A stretch of 64,000 bases of DNA. Source: Mycobacterium sp. (GTDB lineage Bacteria; Actinomycetota; Actinomycetes; Mycobacteriales; Mycobacteriaceae). The notes under the pieces were generated by a model that was not told where the DNA came from, ran no database searches, and saw only the letters and a program-made list of their open reading frames with translations. The DNA lies in assembly GCF_025965855.1 (NCBI RefSeq), contig NZ_JAOPWB010000162.1:1-64000 (forward strand), read 5' to 3'. A program made the translations under genes and the position numbers. Below, piece after piece: positions 20,408 through 30,714 of the stretch (positions within the stretch are counted from its first letter, which is position 1; each line of letters begins with the position of its first letter).

Positions 20408-20617
20408 GCCAGTGGCCTCCTTAGCCCGGCAGCCTGCCCAGAATGTAGCCGAACGGTGGCGCGCCGTCGAAACGACAATTTCTATAAGTCCACGTTTGAG
20501 AAACCCGTGGCCGGATAGGTGCGCACGGTGGGTTTTCTCGTCGAGGCGCGTTGACCTGTCGCAACCCGGATTGCGCCAAGCCGCGGACCGGAATCGTGTT
20601 GTGCGGTAAGGACTTTC

Positions 20618-20983
20618 TCAGCAACGGCTCCGGCGGCGGAAACTCTTCGCCGTCGCGGGCGCAGCGTCGGTGAAATTCGGTTGAGCGAGCCGGAATCGAT
20701 CGATCAGGTGCGATAGTGTGCGCAGTTCGTTGCGCAGCGCGTCGAACGTGCGCTCGTCCGAGTCGTCGAGCCGACCCAGCGAGCTGTAGTGCACCAGGCG
20801 TCGCAGCCGCCCGGCCAGCACGGTGCCCCACCTGATGCTGAAGTCGTAGCGCTGGCCTTCGCTGATCGGCGCTTCGTCGTCCTGCTTCGCGAGTTCCCTG
20901 AGCGCCCGGATCTGTCCGCTGATCAGTTCGACGTCGTTGTCGATCTCGACCGCCGCCCGTGCGGGATTTCGTGTCGCGCTCAT
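20618..20983 (-). CDS. hypothetical protein
   Basis: Start ATG at 20983; coherent 121-aa helical protein. Confidence 0.6.
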   Translation of the reverse strand: MSATRNPARAAVEIDNDVELISGQIRALRELAKQDDEAPISEGQRYDFSIRWGTVLAGRLRRLVHYSSLGRLDDSDERTFDALRNELRTLSHLIDRFRLAQPNFTDAAPATAKSFRRRSRC

Positions 20984-21197
20984 CGGTTCCTCCTCTGCGT
21001 CAGCCCCGCACCCACGGGCCACCACACAACGCGGGGCGCGCTCTTTAACGCCGTCCCGGGGCCGTACAGCCTCCCACGACCGCGCCGAGGGCGCACCCCG
21101 CCCCTAAACGTCGCAGCCGTCGAGTCCAGCGGCTCACTCGGGAGAATTACCCCGATCGGCGCACATCACACGTGTTTTTCTTGCCGCGACGCACGTC

Positions 21198-21223
21198 GTT
21201 TGGTGGCCGCGTCGGTCGGGTAG
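21198..21223 (+). promoter_or_regulatory. SigF-type promoter GTTT-N16-GGGTAG upstream of hemerythrin gene
   Basis: Exact match about 58 nt upstream of ATG 21281. Confidence 0.65.
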
Positions 21224-21280
21224 CCGCTACAGAGCGCGCAACAGCCCGCGCGCGGATGTGTAATCAGAGGGAGAGACATC

Positions 21281-21841
21281 ATGGCTCAGGCCGCCATAAA
21301 ATCGCGCTCCGATGTAGTCGACTTCCTGGTCAGTCAGCACGAGCAGATCAAGTCGATGTTCGCCGAAACCCTGTCGGCCTCCGGGAAAGAACGAGAGAAA
21401 GCGTTCGTCGAACTCCGGCGCTTGCTCGCGGTGCACGAGACCGCCGAGGAGGAAGTCGTTCACCCGCGCGCCAAGCGGAAGATCGCCGACGGTGCCGCGG
21501 TGGTGGACAAGCGACTGGAGGAGGAGCACGAGGCCAAGACGGTCCTGCAGAAGCTGGAAAAGCTCGACGTCGACAGCGAGGAGTTCACCCGCCACCTGAC
21601 GGAGCTCCGCGACGCCGTTATCGAGCACGCCGAGCACGAGGAGAAGGACGAGTTCGCCAAGCTGGGCGAGGAATTGAGCGACGAGGAGCTGGCGAGGATG
21701 GGCCGCGCCGCCAAGCTCGCCGAAGCGATCGCCCCCACCCGGCCGCACCCGGGCGTCGAATCCCAGGCCGCCAACCTGACCGCGGGCCCGTTCGCGGCGA
21801 TGATGGACCGGGCGCGCGACGCCATCATGGGCAAGGGCTGA
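21281..21841 (+). CDS. hemerythrin HHE domain-containing protein
   Basis: VDFLVSQHEQIKSMFAE...RRLLAVHETAEEEVVHP...IEHAEHEEKDEFAKL. Confidence 0.88.
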   Translation: MAQAAIKSRSDVVDFLVSQHEQIKSMFAETLSASGKEREKAFVELRRLLAVHETAEEEVVHPRAKRKIADGAAVVDKRLEEEHEAKTVLQKLEKLDVDSEEFTRHLTELRDAVIEHAEHEEKDEFAKLGEELSDEELARMGRAAKLAEAIAPTRPHPGVESQAANLTAGPFAAMMDRARDAIMGKG

Positions 21842-21855
21842 TCCTGGCCTGAACC

Positions 21856-22515
21856 ATGGCCGCGCCAAAAACGCCAAAAACCAGCGCCGCGCGCTACCTG
21901 CCGCAGGATCGCGGACTGGATTCCCTGAAAGCCGCGGCCGAGCGCTGCCACGGTTGCCCGTTATTTGCCGACGCCACCCAAACGGTGTTCGGTCACGGGC
22001 ACCGGGGCGCGCCCATCATGCTGGTGGGCGAGCAGCCGGGGGACCAGGAGGACCGTGCCGGCCTGCCCTTCGTCGGGCCCGCGGGGCGGTTGCTGGCCCG
22101 GGCGCTCGACGACGCCGACATCGACCCGACGCTGACGTATCAGACCAACGCCGTCAAACATTTCAAGTTCACCCGTAAGGGCAAGCGGCGGATACACCAG
22201 AAACCGACCCGCACCGAAGTCGTCGCGTGCCGGCCGTGGCTCATCGCCGAGATCGAGGCGGTGCGGCCCCAGGTGATCGTCTGCCTCGGTGCCACCGCCG
22301 CGCAATCGCTTCTCGGAGCGGCCTTTCGGGTGTCCGCCCAGCGTGGCGAGGTCATCCAGCTGCCCGCCGCGGTCGACGTCGAATTAACGCCCGAGCCGAT
22401 CGTGGTCGCAACCGTGCACCCGTCGTCGGTGCTGCGCGATCGCAGCGAATCCCGCGACGAGGCCTACAAGCTATTCGTCGACGACCTGCGCAGCGTGCGC
22501 TCGCGGCTCGGCTAG
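21856..22515 (+). CDS. udgX: UdgX family uracil-DNA binding protein
   Basis: GEQPGDQEDRAGLPFVGPAGRLL, NAVKHFKFTRKGKRRIHQKP (UdgX-specific loop with His), TVHPSSVLR. Confidence 0.9.
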   Translation: MAAPKTPKTSAARYLPQDRGLDSLKAAAERCHGCPLFADATQTVFGHGHRGAPIMLVGEQPGDQEDRAGLPFVGPAGRLLARALDDADIDPTLTYQTNAVKHFKFTRKGKRRIHQKPTRTEVVACRPWLIAEIEAVRPQVIVCLGATAAQSLLGAAFRVSAQRGEVIQLPAAVDVELTPEPIVVATVHPSSVLRDRSESRDEAYKLFVDDLRSVRSRLG

Positions 22516-22607
22516 GCCTTCGATTTTTTGGGCGAGGACCTACGCGATGTGCATCGGCGGTCGGTCGGTGGCGAGGCCGCGAATCTGGGTGCGGCAACTG
22601 AATCCCG

Positions 22608-24401
22608 TCAATTGTTCTTGTGCGGCAGGAACTCCTGCGCCTTGGTTTTCAGGCCCACCTTGACGAAGCCGACGCGATCCTCGTCACCGGACAGCACCGC
22701 GGCGGTGGCCGCCTTGAACTGATCCCAGGTGGCGTGCGGCGGAATCGGCGGCATGTCTGGATCGGTGTAGACGTCCAAGACGGTGGGACGGTCCGCGGAC
22801 AAGGCGTTGCGCCAGGCATTCCCGAGTTCGTCGGCGTCCTTGATGGCCATCGCGTTAAGGCCGAGGCTGGCGGCGAAGCCGGCGAAGTCGACGTCGGGAA
22901 GGTTCTGGGATTCCGCGAATTTCGGCGCGCCGGCCATCGCTCGCATCTCCCAGGTGACCTGGTTCAGGTCGTTGTTGTGCAGGATTGCGACGATCAGGCG
23001 GGGATCGTCCCACTCCTGCCAGTACCGCTTGACCGTGATGAGTTCGGCCATGCCGTTCATTTGCATGGCGCCGTCACCGCTGAACACGATGACGGGTCGT
23101 TCCGGGTGGCCGAACTTCGCGCCGATGCCGTACGGGACACCGGGACCCATCGTCGCAAGGGTGCCCGACAGCGAGCCCCGAATGTTGCCACGGAACCGCA
23201 GGTTTCGCGCATACCAGTTGGCCGCCGAACCGGAATCGGCCGTGACGACGGCGTTGTCGGGCAGCTGCGAGGATAGCTCGGAGAACAACCGCATGGGGTT
23301 GATCGGATCGGCGCTGACTTTCGCTTCCATGTCCATGGTTTCCCACCAGCGCGCCACTTTGGCCTCGATGGCGTCGCGCCAACCCCGGTCCTCCTTGCGG
23401 CGCAGGTGTGGAATCAGTGCCCGAAGCGCGGCTTTCGCGTCGGAAACGAGGTTGACCTCGTAGGGGTATCGCATGCCGATGAACCGGCCGTCGACATCGA
23501 TCTGCACGGCGCGGCACTGCCCGAACTCCGGCAGGAATTGCGTGTAGGGGAAATTGGACCCAACCGTGAGCAGGGTGTCGCAGTCGCGCATCAGCTCGTA
23601 GCTCGGCCGGGTTCCCAGCAAGCCGATCGAGCCGGTGACCCAAGGCAATTCGTCACTCAACACGTCCTTGCCCAGCAGCGCCTTGGCCGCCCCGGCCCCG
23701 AGCAGATCGGCGACCTCGGCCAGCTCCTCGTGCGCCCCGCGCGCGCCGGACCCTACCAGCATGGCGACCTTTTTTCCGTCGTTGAGCACCTGAGCCGCGC
23801 GCTTGACCGCGGCGTCGTCGGGAACGACCGCCGGCCACTCGATGCCCAGACTCGAGGGCACCATCTTGAAGGCGTGGGTGGGTGGCGAATAGGGCAGCTC
23901 CTGCACGTCGGCCGGGATGATCAGGGCCGTGGGCGCGCGCTGGGCCATGGCCACCCGGATCGCGCGGTCCAACACGTTGGGTAACTGCTCTGGGACAGTG
24001 ACCATTTGAACGTAGTCACTGGCAACGTCCTTATACAGACTGAGCAGGTCCACCTCCTGCTGATAAGACCCGCCCATGGCGCTGCGGTTTGTCTGACCGA
24101 CTATCGCCACGACGGGCACGTGGTCGAGTTTGGCGTCGTAAAGACCGTTGAGCAGGTGAATCGCGCCGGGGCCCGACGTGGCCATACATATGCCGACCCG
24201 ATCGGTGAACTTGGCGTACCCCACCGCCTCGAACGCGCTCATCTCTTCGTGACGCGACTGGATGAACTTGGGCCGGTTGTCGGCGCGCCCGAATGCGGCG
24301 AGGATCCCGTTGATGCCGTCGCCCGGATAGCCGTACACATGCTCAACGCCCCACGCCCGCAGTCGCTCCAGCAGGTAGTCCGAGACCTCTTGTTTAGACA
24401 T
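22608..24401 (-). CDS. thiamine pyrophosphate-requiring enzyme (pyruvate oxidase/acetolactate synthase-like)
   Basis: YGYPGDGINGILAAFGRADNRPKFIQSRHEEMSAFEAVGYAKF...VFSGDGAMQMNGMAELITV. Confidence 0.9.
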   Translation of the reverse strand: MSKQEVSDYLLERLRAWGVEHVYGYPGDGINGILAAFGRADNRPKFIQSRHEEMSAFEAVGYAKFTDRVGICMATSGPGAIHLLNGLYDAKLDHVPVVAIVGQTNRSAMGGSYQQEVDLLSLYKDVASDYVQMVTVPEQLPNVLDRAIRVAMAQRAPTALIIPADVQELPYSPPTHAFKMVPSSLGIEWPAVVPDDAAVKRAAQVLNDGKKVAMLVGSGARGAHEELAEVADLLGAGAAKALLGKDVLSDELPWVTGSIGLLGTRPSYELMRDCDTLLTVGSNFPYTQFLPEFGQCRAVQIDVDGRFIGMRYPYEVNLVSDAKAALRALIPHLRRKEDRGWRDAIEAKVARWWETMDMEAKVSADPINPMRLFSELSSQLPDNAVVTADSGSAANWYARNLRFRGNIRGSLSGTLATMGPGVPYGIGAKFGHPERPVIVFSGDGAMQMNGMAELITVKRYWQEWDDPRLIVAILHNNDLNQVTWEMRAMAGAPKFAESQNLPDVDFAGFAASLGLNAMAIKDADELGNAWRNALSADRPTVLDVYTDPDMPPIPPHATWDQFKAATAAVLSGDEDRVGFVKVGLKTKAQEFLPHKNN

Positions 24402-24747
24402 TGGTTGCCCTCCTAGGCGGACGGTTGGGGTGGCGTCGGGCGCGCGAGTGGTCGCCCGCGTCGGCTTGTTCGTCGCGCCGAACGGGCCCGGGGCGCCATG
24501 GGTTCGACGGTCCGGGCAGCGACGTCACGCGTGGGAAACCGCAGGTGGGCCCAGTTACAACCACAACCCGGCCTCCGTGCGGCTTCGGCACACAACCCCC
24601 GGCATACCCGGAATCGTGATCCTTATGCCTGCATCGGTCGGTCGGGCGTTGGTCCGCCACCATAGCAACGCCGAAGCAATTGCTGGTTTCGGGCCATTTC
24701 ACGTTTTCGGAGACGCTTGTCCCCCGGGCCTGCGTAGCCGAGCGACG

Positions 24748-26052
24748 TCAAAATCCGCACGGGGCACCGTTTCCCAGGTAGGCCAGCCCGGCGGCTTGCA
24801 CGGCGGCCGGGTCGAGTGTGTTCCTGGTATCCAGGACCAGCGCCAGTGGCGCGTCTCGCGCGATGGCATGCCAATCGAGGTTACGAAACTGCGGCCACTC
24901 GGTCAGCACCACGATCGCCTCCGCCGCCTTGGCGGCCCGATACGGGTCATCCACGGCGGTCACCCGGGCCCGTTGCAGAGCAGTGGGATCGAGGTTCGGC
25001 AGTTGCGGGTCATAACCCATCACCTGGGCGCCGTCCTCGGCAAGTTTCAGGCAGGCGGCCAGCGCGGGGGAATCCCGCGTGTCGCCGGTCGCGGCCTTGA
25101 ATGTCAACCCCAACGCGGTGATTCGGCAGCCGGTCAGCGGCCGACCGATCCGGTGCCGCAGTGCCGTGGCGATCCGTGGGGCCTGGGCGGTATTGGTGCG
25201 CCGCGCCGCCTCGACTTCGACGAACGAGACGCCGTGACGGCGAGCCGTGTGCAGCAGCGCCGCGGTGTCCTTCGGGAGGCAGGAACCGCCCCAACCCGGG
25301 CCGGGCCGCAGGAAATCCGGCCCGATCCGGCGATCGGCACCCATGCAACCGGTGACGTCGCCGATGTCGGCACCGACGCGCGCGCACAGGGTGGCCAGCG
25401 AATTCGCGTAGGAGAGTTTGACGGCCAGGAAAGCGTTGCTTGCGTACTTGGCCAGTTCGGCACTCTCCGGACTCATCCGCAGTACGAGTTCGGCGCCCAG
25501 CCCGTACGAGCGTTGCACCACCCCGGCCGCCGACTCGTCGTGGGTGCCGATGACCAGTCGGTCGGGGTGACGGAAATCGTGGACGGCTCGGCCCTCGCGC
25601 AGAAACTCGGGTGTGGAGACGACGCGAATCTCCTTGTCGCGCAGGCGATCGGCCATGGCGGAGGTGGTGCCGACGGGAACCGTCGACTTCAACGCCACGA
25701 TGGCGCCGCGCCGCACGACGTTGCCGAGCCGGTCGACCGCCGACCGCACCGCACCCAGGTCCGCCCGCCCGTTGTCGGCGCTGGGAGTGGGGACGCAAAC
25801 GAAGACGACGTCGCGATCGGCGAGCGCGCAGAAGTCGCCGCTGAAGGCCAGCACGCCACGGGCGAGCCCGTCGCGCAGCAGCTTTGGCAGCTCCGGCTCG
25901 TCGATTACCGGGATGCCGGCCGTCAGTTTTCGCACCCGTTCGGAGTCGATATCCACCGCCACCGTGTTCAGGCCCGCCGCGGCCACGCAGACGGCGGTGG
26001 TCAGACCGACGTAGCCGACGCCCACCACACCGACACGCGGCGCGTTATTCAT
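24748..26052 (-). CDS. UDP-glucose 6-dehydrogenase family protein
   Basis: VGVVGVGYVGLTTAVCVAAAGLNTVAVDIDSERV...GPGWGGSCLPKDT...ALGLTFKAATGDTRDSPAL. Confidence 0.9.
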   Translation of the reverse strand: MNNAPRVGVVGVGYVGLTTAVCVAAAGLNTVAVDIDSERVRKLTAGIPVIDEPELPKLLRDGLARGVLAFSGDFCALADRDVVFVCVPTPSADNGRADLGAVRSAVDRLGNVVRRGAIVALKSTVPVGTTSAMADRLRDKEIRVVSTPEFLREGRAVHDFRHPDRLVIGTHDESAAGVVQRSYGLGAELVLRMSPESAELAKYASNAFLAVKLSYANSLATLCARVGADIGDVTGCMGADRRIGPDFLRPGPGWGGSCLPKDTAALLHTARRHGVSFVEVEAARRTNTAQAPRIATALRHRIGRPLTGCRITALGLTFKAATGDTRDSPALAACLKLAEDGAQVMGYDPQLPNLDPTALQRARVTAVDDPYRAAKAAEAIVVLTEWPQFRNLDWHAIARDAPLALVLDTRNTLDPAAVQAAGLAYLGNGAPCGF

Positions 26053-27017
26053 GCCGTCTCCCTTAAGATTTCGCGGCTTGCCGCCAGCACCCTGTCAACC
26101 GTGATCACAAGAAGCCCTTCGTGCGGCACGTCGGCGTGCGGGTCACCGACACCGCCCGTCCACAGCGCGATAAGGGGGGCCGGACCGCGCGGCCCCCAAC
26201 GGCCGGGAGCGGTGGGACCGAACAGCACCACCGACGCCGTGCCGGTCGAGGCGGCCAGATGAGCCACCCCGGTGTCCCCGCAGATCACCAGCCGGCTGTC
26301 ACTGATCAGCGCGACCAACGCGGTCAGGTCCAGCAGGCCGGCCACCACCGCGGTCCGCGGCAAGCGGGCCGCACGGGCGACCTCGTGGGCGAGCCCGAAT
26401 TCCCCGGCCGATCCCGTGATGACGATTTCGTGGCCCTCATCGCGCAGCGCGGACGCCACCGCCGCGAACCGGTCTGCTGGCCATTGCCGCGCCGGCGCCG
26501 AGGCCCCGGGGTGGATCACGACCGCGCCAATTCGATCGGGATGTACCGTGGGTCGCGGCAGCCTCACGTTGTCCGCTTCACAAGGGATTCCGGCCCATTC
26601 CAGCAGGGCACACCAGCGATGCACTTCGTGCACGTCGGTGCGCCACGGTGGTCCGGCCAGGGCGGGATGGTGGCGATGGCAATGAGTGAGCACCGTGTGG
26701 GGCCGCCAGGCGAGCAAATGGTCGATGCTCTGCGGCCCGCACCCATGCAGATTGACCGCCAGCTCCGGCGGCTGCGGCAGCGGTTGCAGGTCGCCCAGGC
26801 GCGCGGTCGGCAGCACGTCGTCGACGGCTCCGGTGAGCAAGGCGAGTTCGCGGTAGCGGGAGGGGGCGGCGAGCATCACCCGCGCCTCGGGGTAATGCCG
26901 GCGCAGTCCCCGCAGGGCGGGCACCCCCGTCAGTAAGTCACCGAGCCCCAAGGCGCGCAGCACCACGATGGTTTCGCCTCCGTCGGTGCTGAGGTCGGCC
27001 TGCGGGCCTATGGCCAC
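26049..27017 (-). CDS. glycosyltransferase family 9 (heptosyltransferase-like)
   Basis: GTG start at 27017; VVLRALGLGDLLTGVPALRGLRRHYP...AVVIHPGASAPARQWPADRFAAVASAL...CGDTGVAHLAASTGTASVVLFGPTAPGRWGP. Confidence 0.87.
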   Translation of the reverse strand: MAIGPQADLSTDGGETIVVLRALGLGDLLTGVPALRGLRRHYPEARVMLAAPSRYRELALLTGAVDDVLPTARLGDLQPLPQPPELAVNLHGCGPQSIDHLLAWRPHTVLTHCHRHHPALAGPPWRTDVHEVHRWCALLEWAGIPCEADNVRLPRPTVHPDRIGAVVIHPGASAPARQWPADRFAAVASALRDEGHEIVITGSAGEFGLAHEVARAARLPRTAVVAGLLDLTALVALISDSRLVICGDTGVAHLAASTGTASVVLFGPTAPGRWGPRGPAPLIALWTGGVGDPHADVPHEGLLVITVDRVLAASREILRETA

Positions 27018-27712
27018 GACGACTCCGTGGCGGCACAGACCACCATTTCGCGCACCTCGCATCCGGCGGGCTGGGAGAGAGCGAAAAGCACGGCCTCGGC
27101 GACGTCCTCGGGCCGGTTGAGCTTGGCGTCCGCCGGTGGCTTGTACTGGTCGGGCCGGCCGTCGAAGAACGCGGTGTGCATGCCACCGGGAATGAGCAGC
27201 GTCACGCCGACCTCGCCCGCGAGTTCGGCCGCGAGCGCGCGGGTGAAGCCAACGACCCCGAATTTGGATGCGCAGTAGGCAGTGGCATCGCTGACCGCCT
27301 TGATGCCCAGCGTCGAGGCGCACGTGACAATGCGCCCACCGGTCGACCTCAGGTACGGCAGCGCGGCGCGAACGACGGCGGCGGTGCCGATCAGGTTGAC
27401 GGCGATGACCTGTTCCCATTCCTTGGCCGGCACTTGCTCGAGCGTGCCGCAGCAGTCGATGCCCGCCGCGGTGAAGACACCGGTGATGCGGCCGCCCACC
27501 CGTTCGGCCAGCGACTCGACGGCAGTGGCAACCGCGCTGGTGTCAGCCAGGTCGGCGGCCACGTACGGCACGTCCGAGGCTGCCGAGGCGGGCGGCTTCT
27601 TGTCGATCACCAGCGGCACGCCGCCGCGCCGGAGCACGGCGGCCACGGTGGCCGCGCCAAGGCCGGACGAGCCGCCGGTGATGAGCACGCCGTCAAGTGG
27701 TTGTGCCGTCAT
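27008..27712 (-). CDS. SDR family oxidoreductase
   Basis: VLITGGSSGLGAATVAAVLRRGG...AYCASKFGVVGFTRALAAEL. Confidence 0.88.
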   Translation of the reverse strand: MTAQPLDGVLITGGSSGLGAATVAAVLRRGGVPLVIDKKPPASAASDVPYVAADLADTSAVATAVESLAERVGGRITGVFTAAGIDCCGTLEQVPAKEWEQVIAVNLIGTAAVVRAALPYLRSTGGRIVTCASTLGIKAVSDATAYCASKFGVVGFTRALAAELAGEVGVTLLIPGGMHTAFFDGRPDQYKPPADAKLNRPEDVAEAVLFALSQPAGCEVREMVVCAATESSWP

Positions 27713-27713
27713 A

Positions 27714-29129
27714 TCAAGACCTTTCGGTGAGTGTGCGGGCGGAAGTCGCCGCGGCGATCAGGCGGGAAGAGGAGTAACCGGCCACCGTGGGCAGGATGAT
27801 CACCGTGCCGCCGTGGCGTTGCACGGTTTCGGTTTCGGGGAGCTCGCCGGCCTCGTAGTCCCCGCCCTTCACCCAGATGTTGGGCCGCAGGGTGTCCAGC
27901 AAGCGCTCGGGGGTGGGTCCGTCGAAGATCGCCACGGCGTCGACGCACGCGAGCGCGGCCAGGACCCGGGCGCGGTCGACGTCGCGCATCACCGGCCGTC
28001 CGGTGCCCTTGAGCGCCCGCACCGACTTGTCCGAATTGACCAGGACTATCAGGGCGTCGCCGAGTTCGCGGGCCTGTCGAAGCAGCCGAACGTGTCCGGT
28101 GTGCAAGAGGTCGAAGCAACCGCCGGCGGCCACCACCGATCGTCCGTCGCGCCGCAGCCGTTCGGCCAGGGCGATCGCGTCGACCGCAACGGTATCCTCG
28201 AATTGCGTTTCGGCGGAAAGGATGTCGGCGCCGTGGCGGGGGACCGGCGTCGAGACCGCGGCCGCGCCGCCCGCGGCCACGAACCGGGCTGCGTCGGCGA
28301 CCGCCGCTTCGACCGCGGCGACGGGGTCGGCACCGGCGCCCAGGGCCACGGCCGCGGCGACAGCAAACCGGTCTCCTGCCCCGCAGACATCGGCCGCGCC
28401 CGCCGCCGCGCCCGCCGGGATTCCCACGTGGTGGGCGCCCAGCCGCCGTCCGTGCACGCGTGCGCCACGGGCACCGCGGGTGACGCACACCGCGCCGGCA
28501 CCCCACTTCCGCAGCAGCACCTCAGCGGCGTCGCCCGCGACATCGCCGCAAAAGTGGCGCGCCTCTTCGTCGTTCGGGGTCACCAGGGCGCATCCGGGCA
28601 CCGGCGGCGCGCCGCGCGGATGTGGGTCCCAGACCACGGGGACGCGGGACGCCGCTTCCGTCAGCGCCTGGCGGACGGCGGGCAGCGCCGTCAAGCCCGC
28701 GCCGTAATCGGCGACACAAATCGCGCGGGCGCCGGCCAAGGTTTCCCCGACCTCAACCGGAAGCCGGTGGTTCACGGGGGCGCCGTCACCCCGGTCGAGC
28801 CGGAGCATCGACTGACCCCGCGCCCGTATCCTCGTCTTGGTCACGGTGGTCCCGGTCATCGGTAACGCAAGCACCGTGACTCCCGCGGCCGCGAGCAGGC
28901 CGCGCAGCCGTCGGCCCGCGTCGTCGTCGGCGATGCCGGTGATCAACGCCACGCCGGTCTCGGTTCGGGCCGCCAGCACGGCCGCCAGCCCGGCGCCCCC
29001 CGGCCGTTGTACGAGCCGTTCGGCGTCGACCACCGGCACCGGAGCCTCGGGGCTCAGCCGTGTCGCCGAGCCCAACACGTCGATGTCGAGGATCGAATCA
29101 CCAATGATGACAAGGGGTTTGGCGGTCAC
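27714..29129 (-). CDS. hldE: bifunctional D-glycero-beta-D-manno-heptose-7-phosphate kinase / heptose-1-phosphate adenylyltransferase
   Basis: PfkB-type kinase (GDSILDIDVLG, CGAGDRFAVA) fused to nucleotidyltransferase AAGGCFDLLHTGHVRLLRQARELGDALIVLVNSDKSVRALKGTGRPV...WVKGGDY. Confidence 0.88.
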   Translation of the reverse strand: MTAKPLVIIGDSILDIDVLGSATRLSPEAPVPVVDAERLVQRPGGAGLAAVLAARTETGVALITGIADDDAGRRLRGLLAAAGVTVLALPMTGTTVTKTRIRARGQSMLRLDRGDGAPVNHRLPVEVGETLAGARAICVADYGAGLTALPAVRQALTEAASRVPVVWDPHPRGAPPVPGCALVTPNDEEARHFCGDVAGDAAEVLLRKWGAGAVCVTRGARGARVHGRRLGAHHVGIPAGAAAGAADVCGAGDRFAVAAAVALGAGADPVAAVEAAVADAARFVAAGGAAAVSTPVPRHGADILSAETQFEDTVAVDAIALAERLRRDGRSVVAAGGCFDLLHTGHVRLLRQARELGDALIVLVNSDKSVRALKGTGRPVMRDVDRARVLAALACVDAVAIFDGPTPERLLDTLRPNIWVKGGDYEAGELPETETVQRHGGTVIILPTVAGYSSSRLIAAATSARTLTERS

Positions 29130-29695
29130 GCCGTTTCCTCTCGCAGCAGCACGTCGTCGAGCGCCAGGCACAATCCGTGGATCAGCATCAAGTGGATCTC
29201 CTGCACGGTGGCCGTGGTCGGGGCGTCCACGCAGATGGCCTCGTCGCACATGGCGGCCAGCACGTTGGGCTCCGGCCCGGTCAGCGCCCACGTCAGCATG
29301 CCGATGTCTTGGGCCGCTTTGGCCGCGGCCAGCACGTTGCGACTGGTGCCGCTGGTGGACAGAGCCACCAGCACGTCGCCGGGCCGCCCGTGCGCCCGGA
29401 CCCCGCGCGCGAACATCTCCTCCTCGCCGTAGTCGTTGACGATCGCGGTCAACGCCGACGTGTCGGCGTGTAAGGCGATGGCCGACAGCGGTATTCGCTC
29501 CTCGCGAAAGCGGCCGACGATTTCGGCGGTAAGATGCTGCGCCTCCGCCGCGCTGCCGCCGTTCCCGCACGCGAGCAGGCGGCCCCCGCTCGTCAGCACC
29601 CACGCGAGCTGTTGGCCCCAGCCACGCAGCCGGACCGCCTCGGAGCTGGTGCGGCCCACCGCGTCTCGCAGCGCATCGAAGTGCATCTCGATCAT
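29126..29695 (-). CDS. gmhA: D-sedoheptulose-7-phosphate isomerase
   Basis: GGRLLACGNGGSAAEAQHLTAEIVGRF...LSTSGTSRNVLAAAKAAQDIGM (SIS domain, GmhA-like). Confidence 0.88.
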   Translation of the reverse strand: MIEMHFDALRDAVGRTSSEAVRLRGWGQQLAWVLTSGGRLLACGNGGSAAEAQHLTAEIVGRFREERIPLSAIALHADTSALTAIVNDYGEEEMFARGVRAHGRPGDVLVALSTSGTSRNVLAAAKAAQDIGMLTWALTGPEPNVLAAMCDEAICVDAPTTATVQEIHLMLIHGLCLALDDVLLREETA

Positions 29696-30714
29696 GGCGT
29701 TCCTCCTTCATTGACCGCGGCGAGCAGTTCGGCGTCGGTGATGTGGTCCAGGCAGGGATGGCCCGGCACCGGGCAGATCCGGGCACGGCTGTCGCGACAC
29801 GGTGCAGATTGATTGCCCAGCACCGTCACCCGGCGCCCGAAGGGCCGCCACTGCGCGGCCGGCACCACCGGCGCGAACAATGACACCGCCGGCGTGCCGA
29901 CGGCGGCGGCCAGGTGCGCCGGCCCGGTGTTCGGAACCACGACCGCGTCCGCCGCCGCAAACACCGCCGCCAGTTCGGCTAGGCTGGTCCGGCCACCCAG
30001 GTCCACCGCGAGGTCGCCCGCGACGTCGGCGGTGAGCGCCGCCTCCTCGGGGCCGCCGGTGACCACGACCCGGTGGCCGGCCCCGACCAGCGCCGCCACC
30101 ATGGCGGCGCTGCGCGCCCGGCTCGGCCGCCGGGCCGGCACCGCGGCCCCGGGATGGAACACCACGAACGGGCCGGCGCCGATCCGGCTCGCCAACCTCG
30201 GACACAGCGGATCGACGGTACGGATCCGCAGCGCGCCGTCGTCACCGGCGGGCAGTTGGCAACCCGCCGCCTCGGCGAGCGATAGCGCCCGCCTCGGCTC
30301 CGGGATCCCCGTCGGCACGCGGTGCCGCAGATCGAGCAGGGTGCCGGGGTAGTCCGCGCAGATCGCACCCACCCAGGGCACCGACGCCATCCGGCACAAC
30401 AACGCCAACGGCAGCGGAGACTGGTGAAACGACGTGAAGATGTAGGCCTTGGTGGGCGCGATATCGCGCAGCTGCTTGATCACCGCATCGGCATGTGCGG
30501 CCGTCAATTCCGGTGCGTCGAAATCCACCCAGGGCGCCTGCCATTCGAGGATCTCGTCGACGCCCGGCAGCAGTTCGGCGGCATCGCGTCCGCGCGGTCC
30601 GGCCAGCATCACCACCCGGTCGTGGCAATTGGCCACCGCGCGCACCGCCGGGCCGGTGATCAGCACGTCGCCGGCGCTATCGAGGCGGGCCACGACGGCG
30701 GTATTCACCGGCAC
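29692..30714 (-). CDS. glycosyltransferase family 9 (heptosyltransferase-like)
   Basis: VVARLDSAGDVLITGPAVRAVA...VVFHPGAAVPARRPSRARSAAMVAALVGAGHRVVVTGGPEE...VPNTGPAHLAAAVGTPAVSLFAPVVPAAQWRPFG. Confidence 0.86.
   Translation of the reverse strand: MPVNTAVVARLDSAGDVLITGPAVRAVANCHDRVVMLAGPRGRDAAELLPGVDEILEWQAPWVDFDAPELTAAHADAVIKQLRDIAPTKAYIFTSFHQSPLPLALLCRMASVPWVGAICADYPGTLLDLRHRVPTGIPEPRRALSLAEAAGCQLPAGDDGALRIRTVDPLCPRLASRIGAGPFVVFHPGAAVPARRPSRARSAAMVAALVGAGHRVVVTGGPEEAALTADVAGDLAVDLGGRTSLAELAAVFAAADAVVVPNTGPAHLAAAVGTPAVSLFAPVVPAAQWRPFGRRVTVLGNQSAPCRDSRARICPVPGHPCLDHITDAELLAAVNEGGTP

Noticed and set aside
24430-26262. 610-aa plus-strand ORF opposite UDP-glucose dehydrogenase
   Set aside because: Antisense artefact; no domain.
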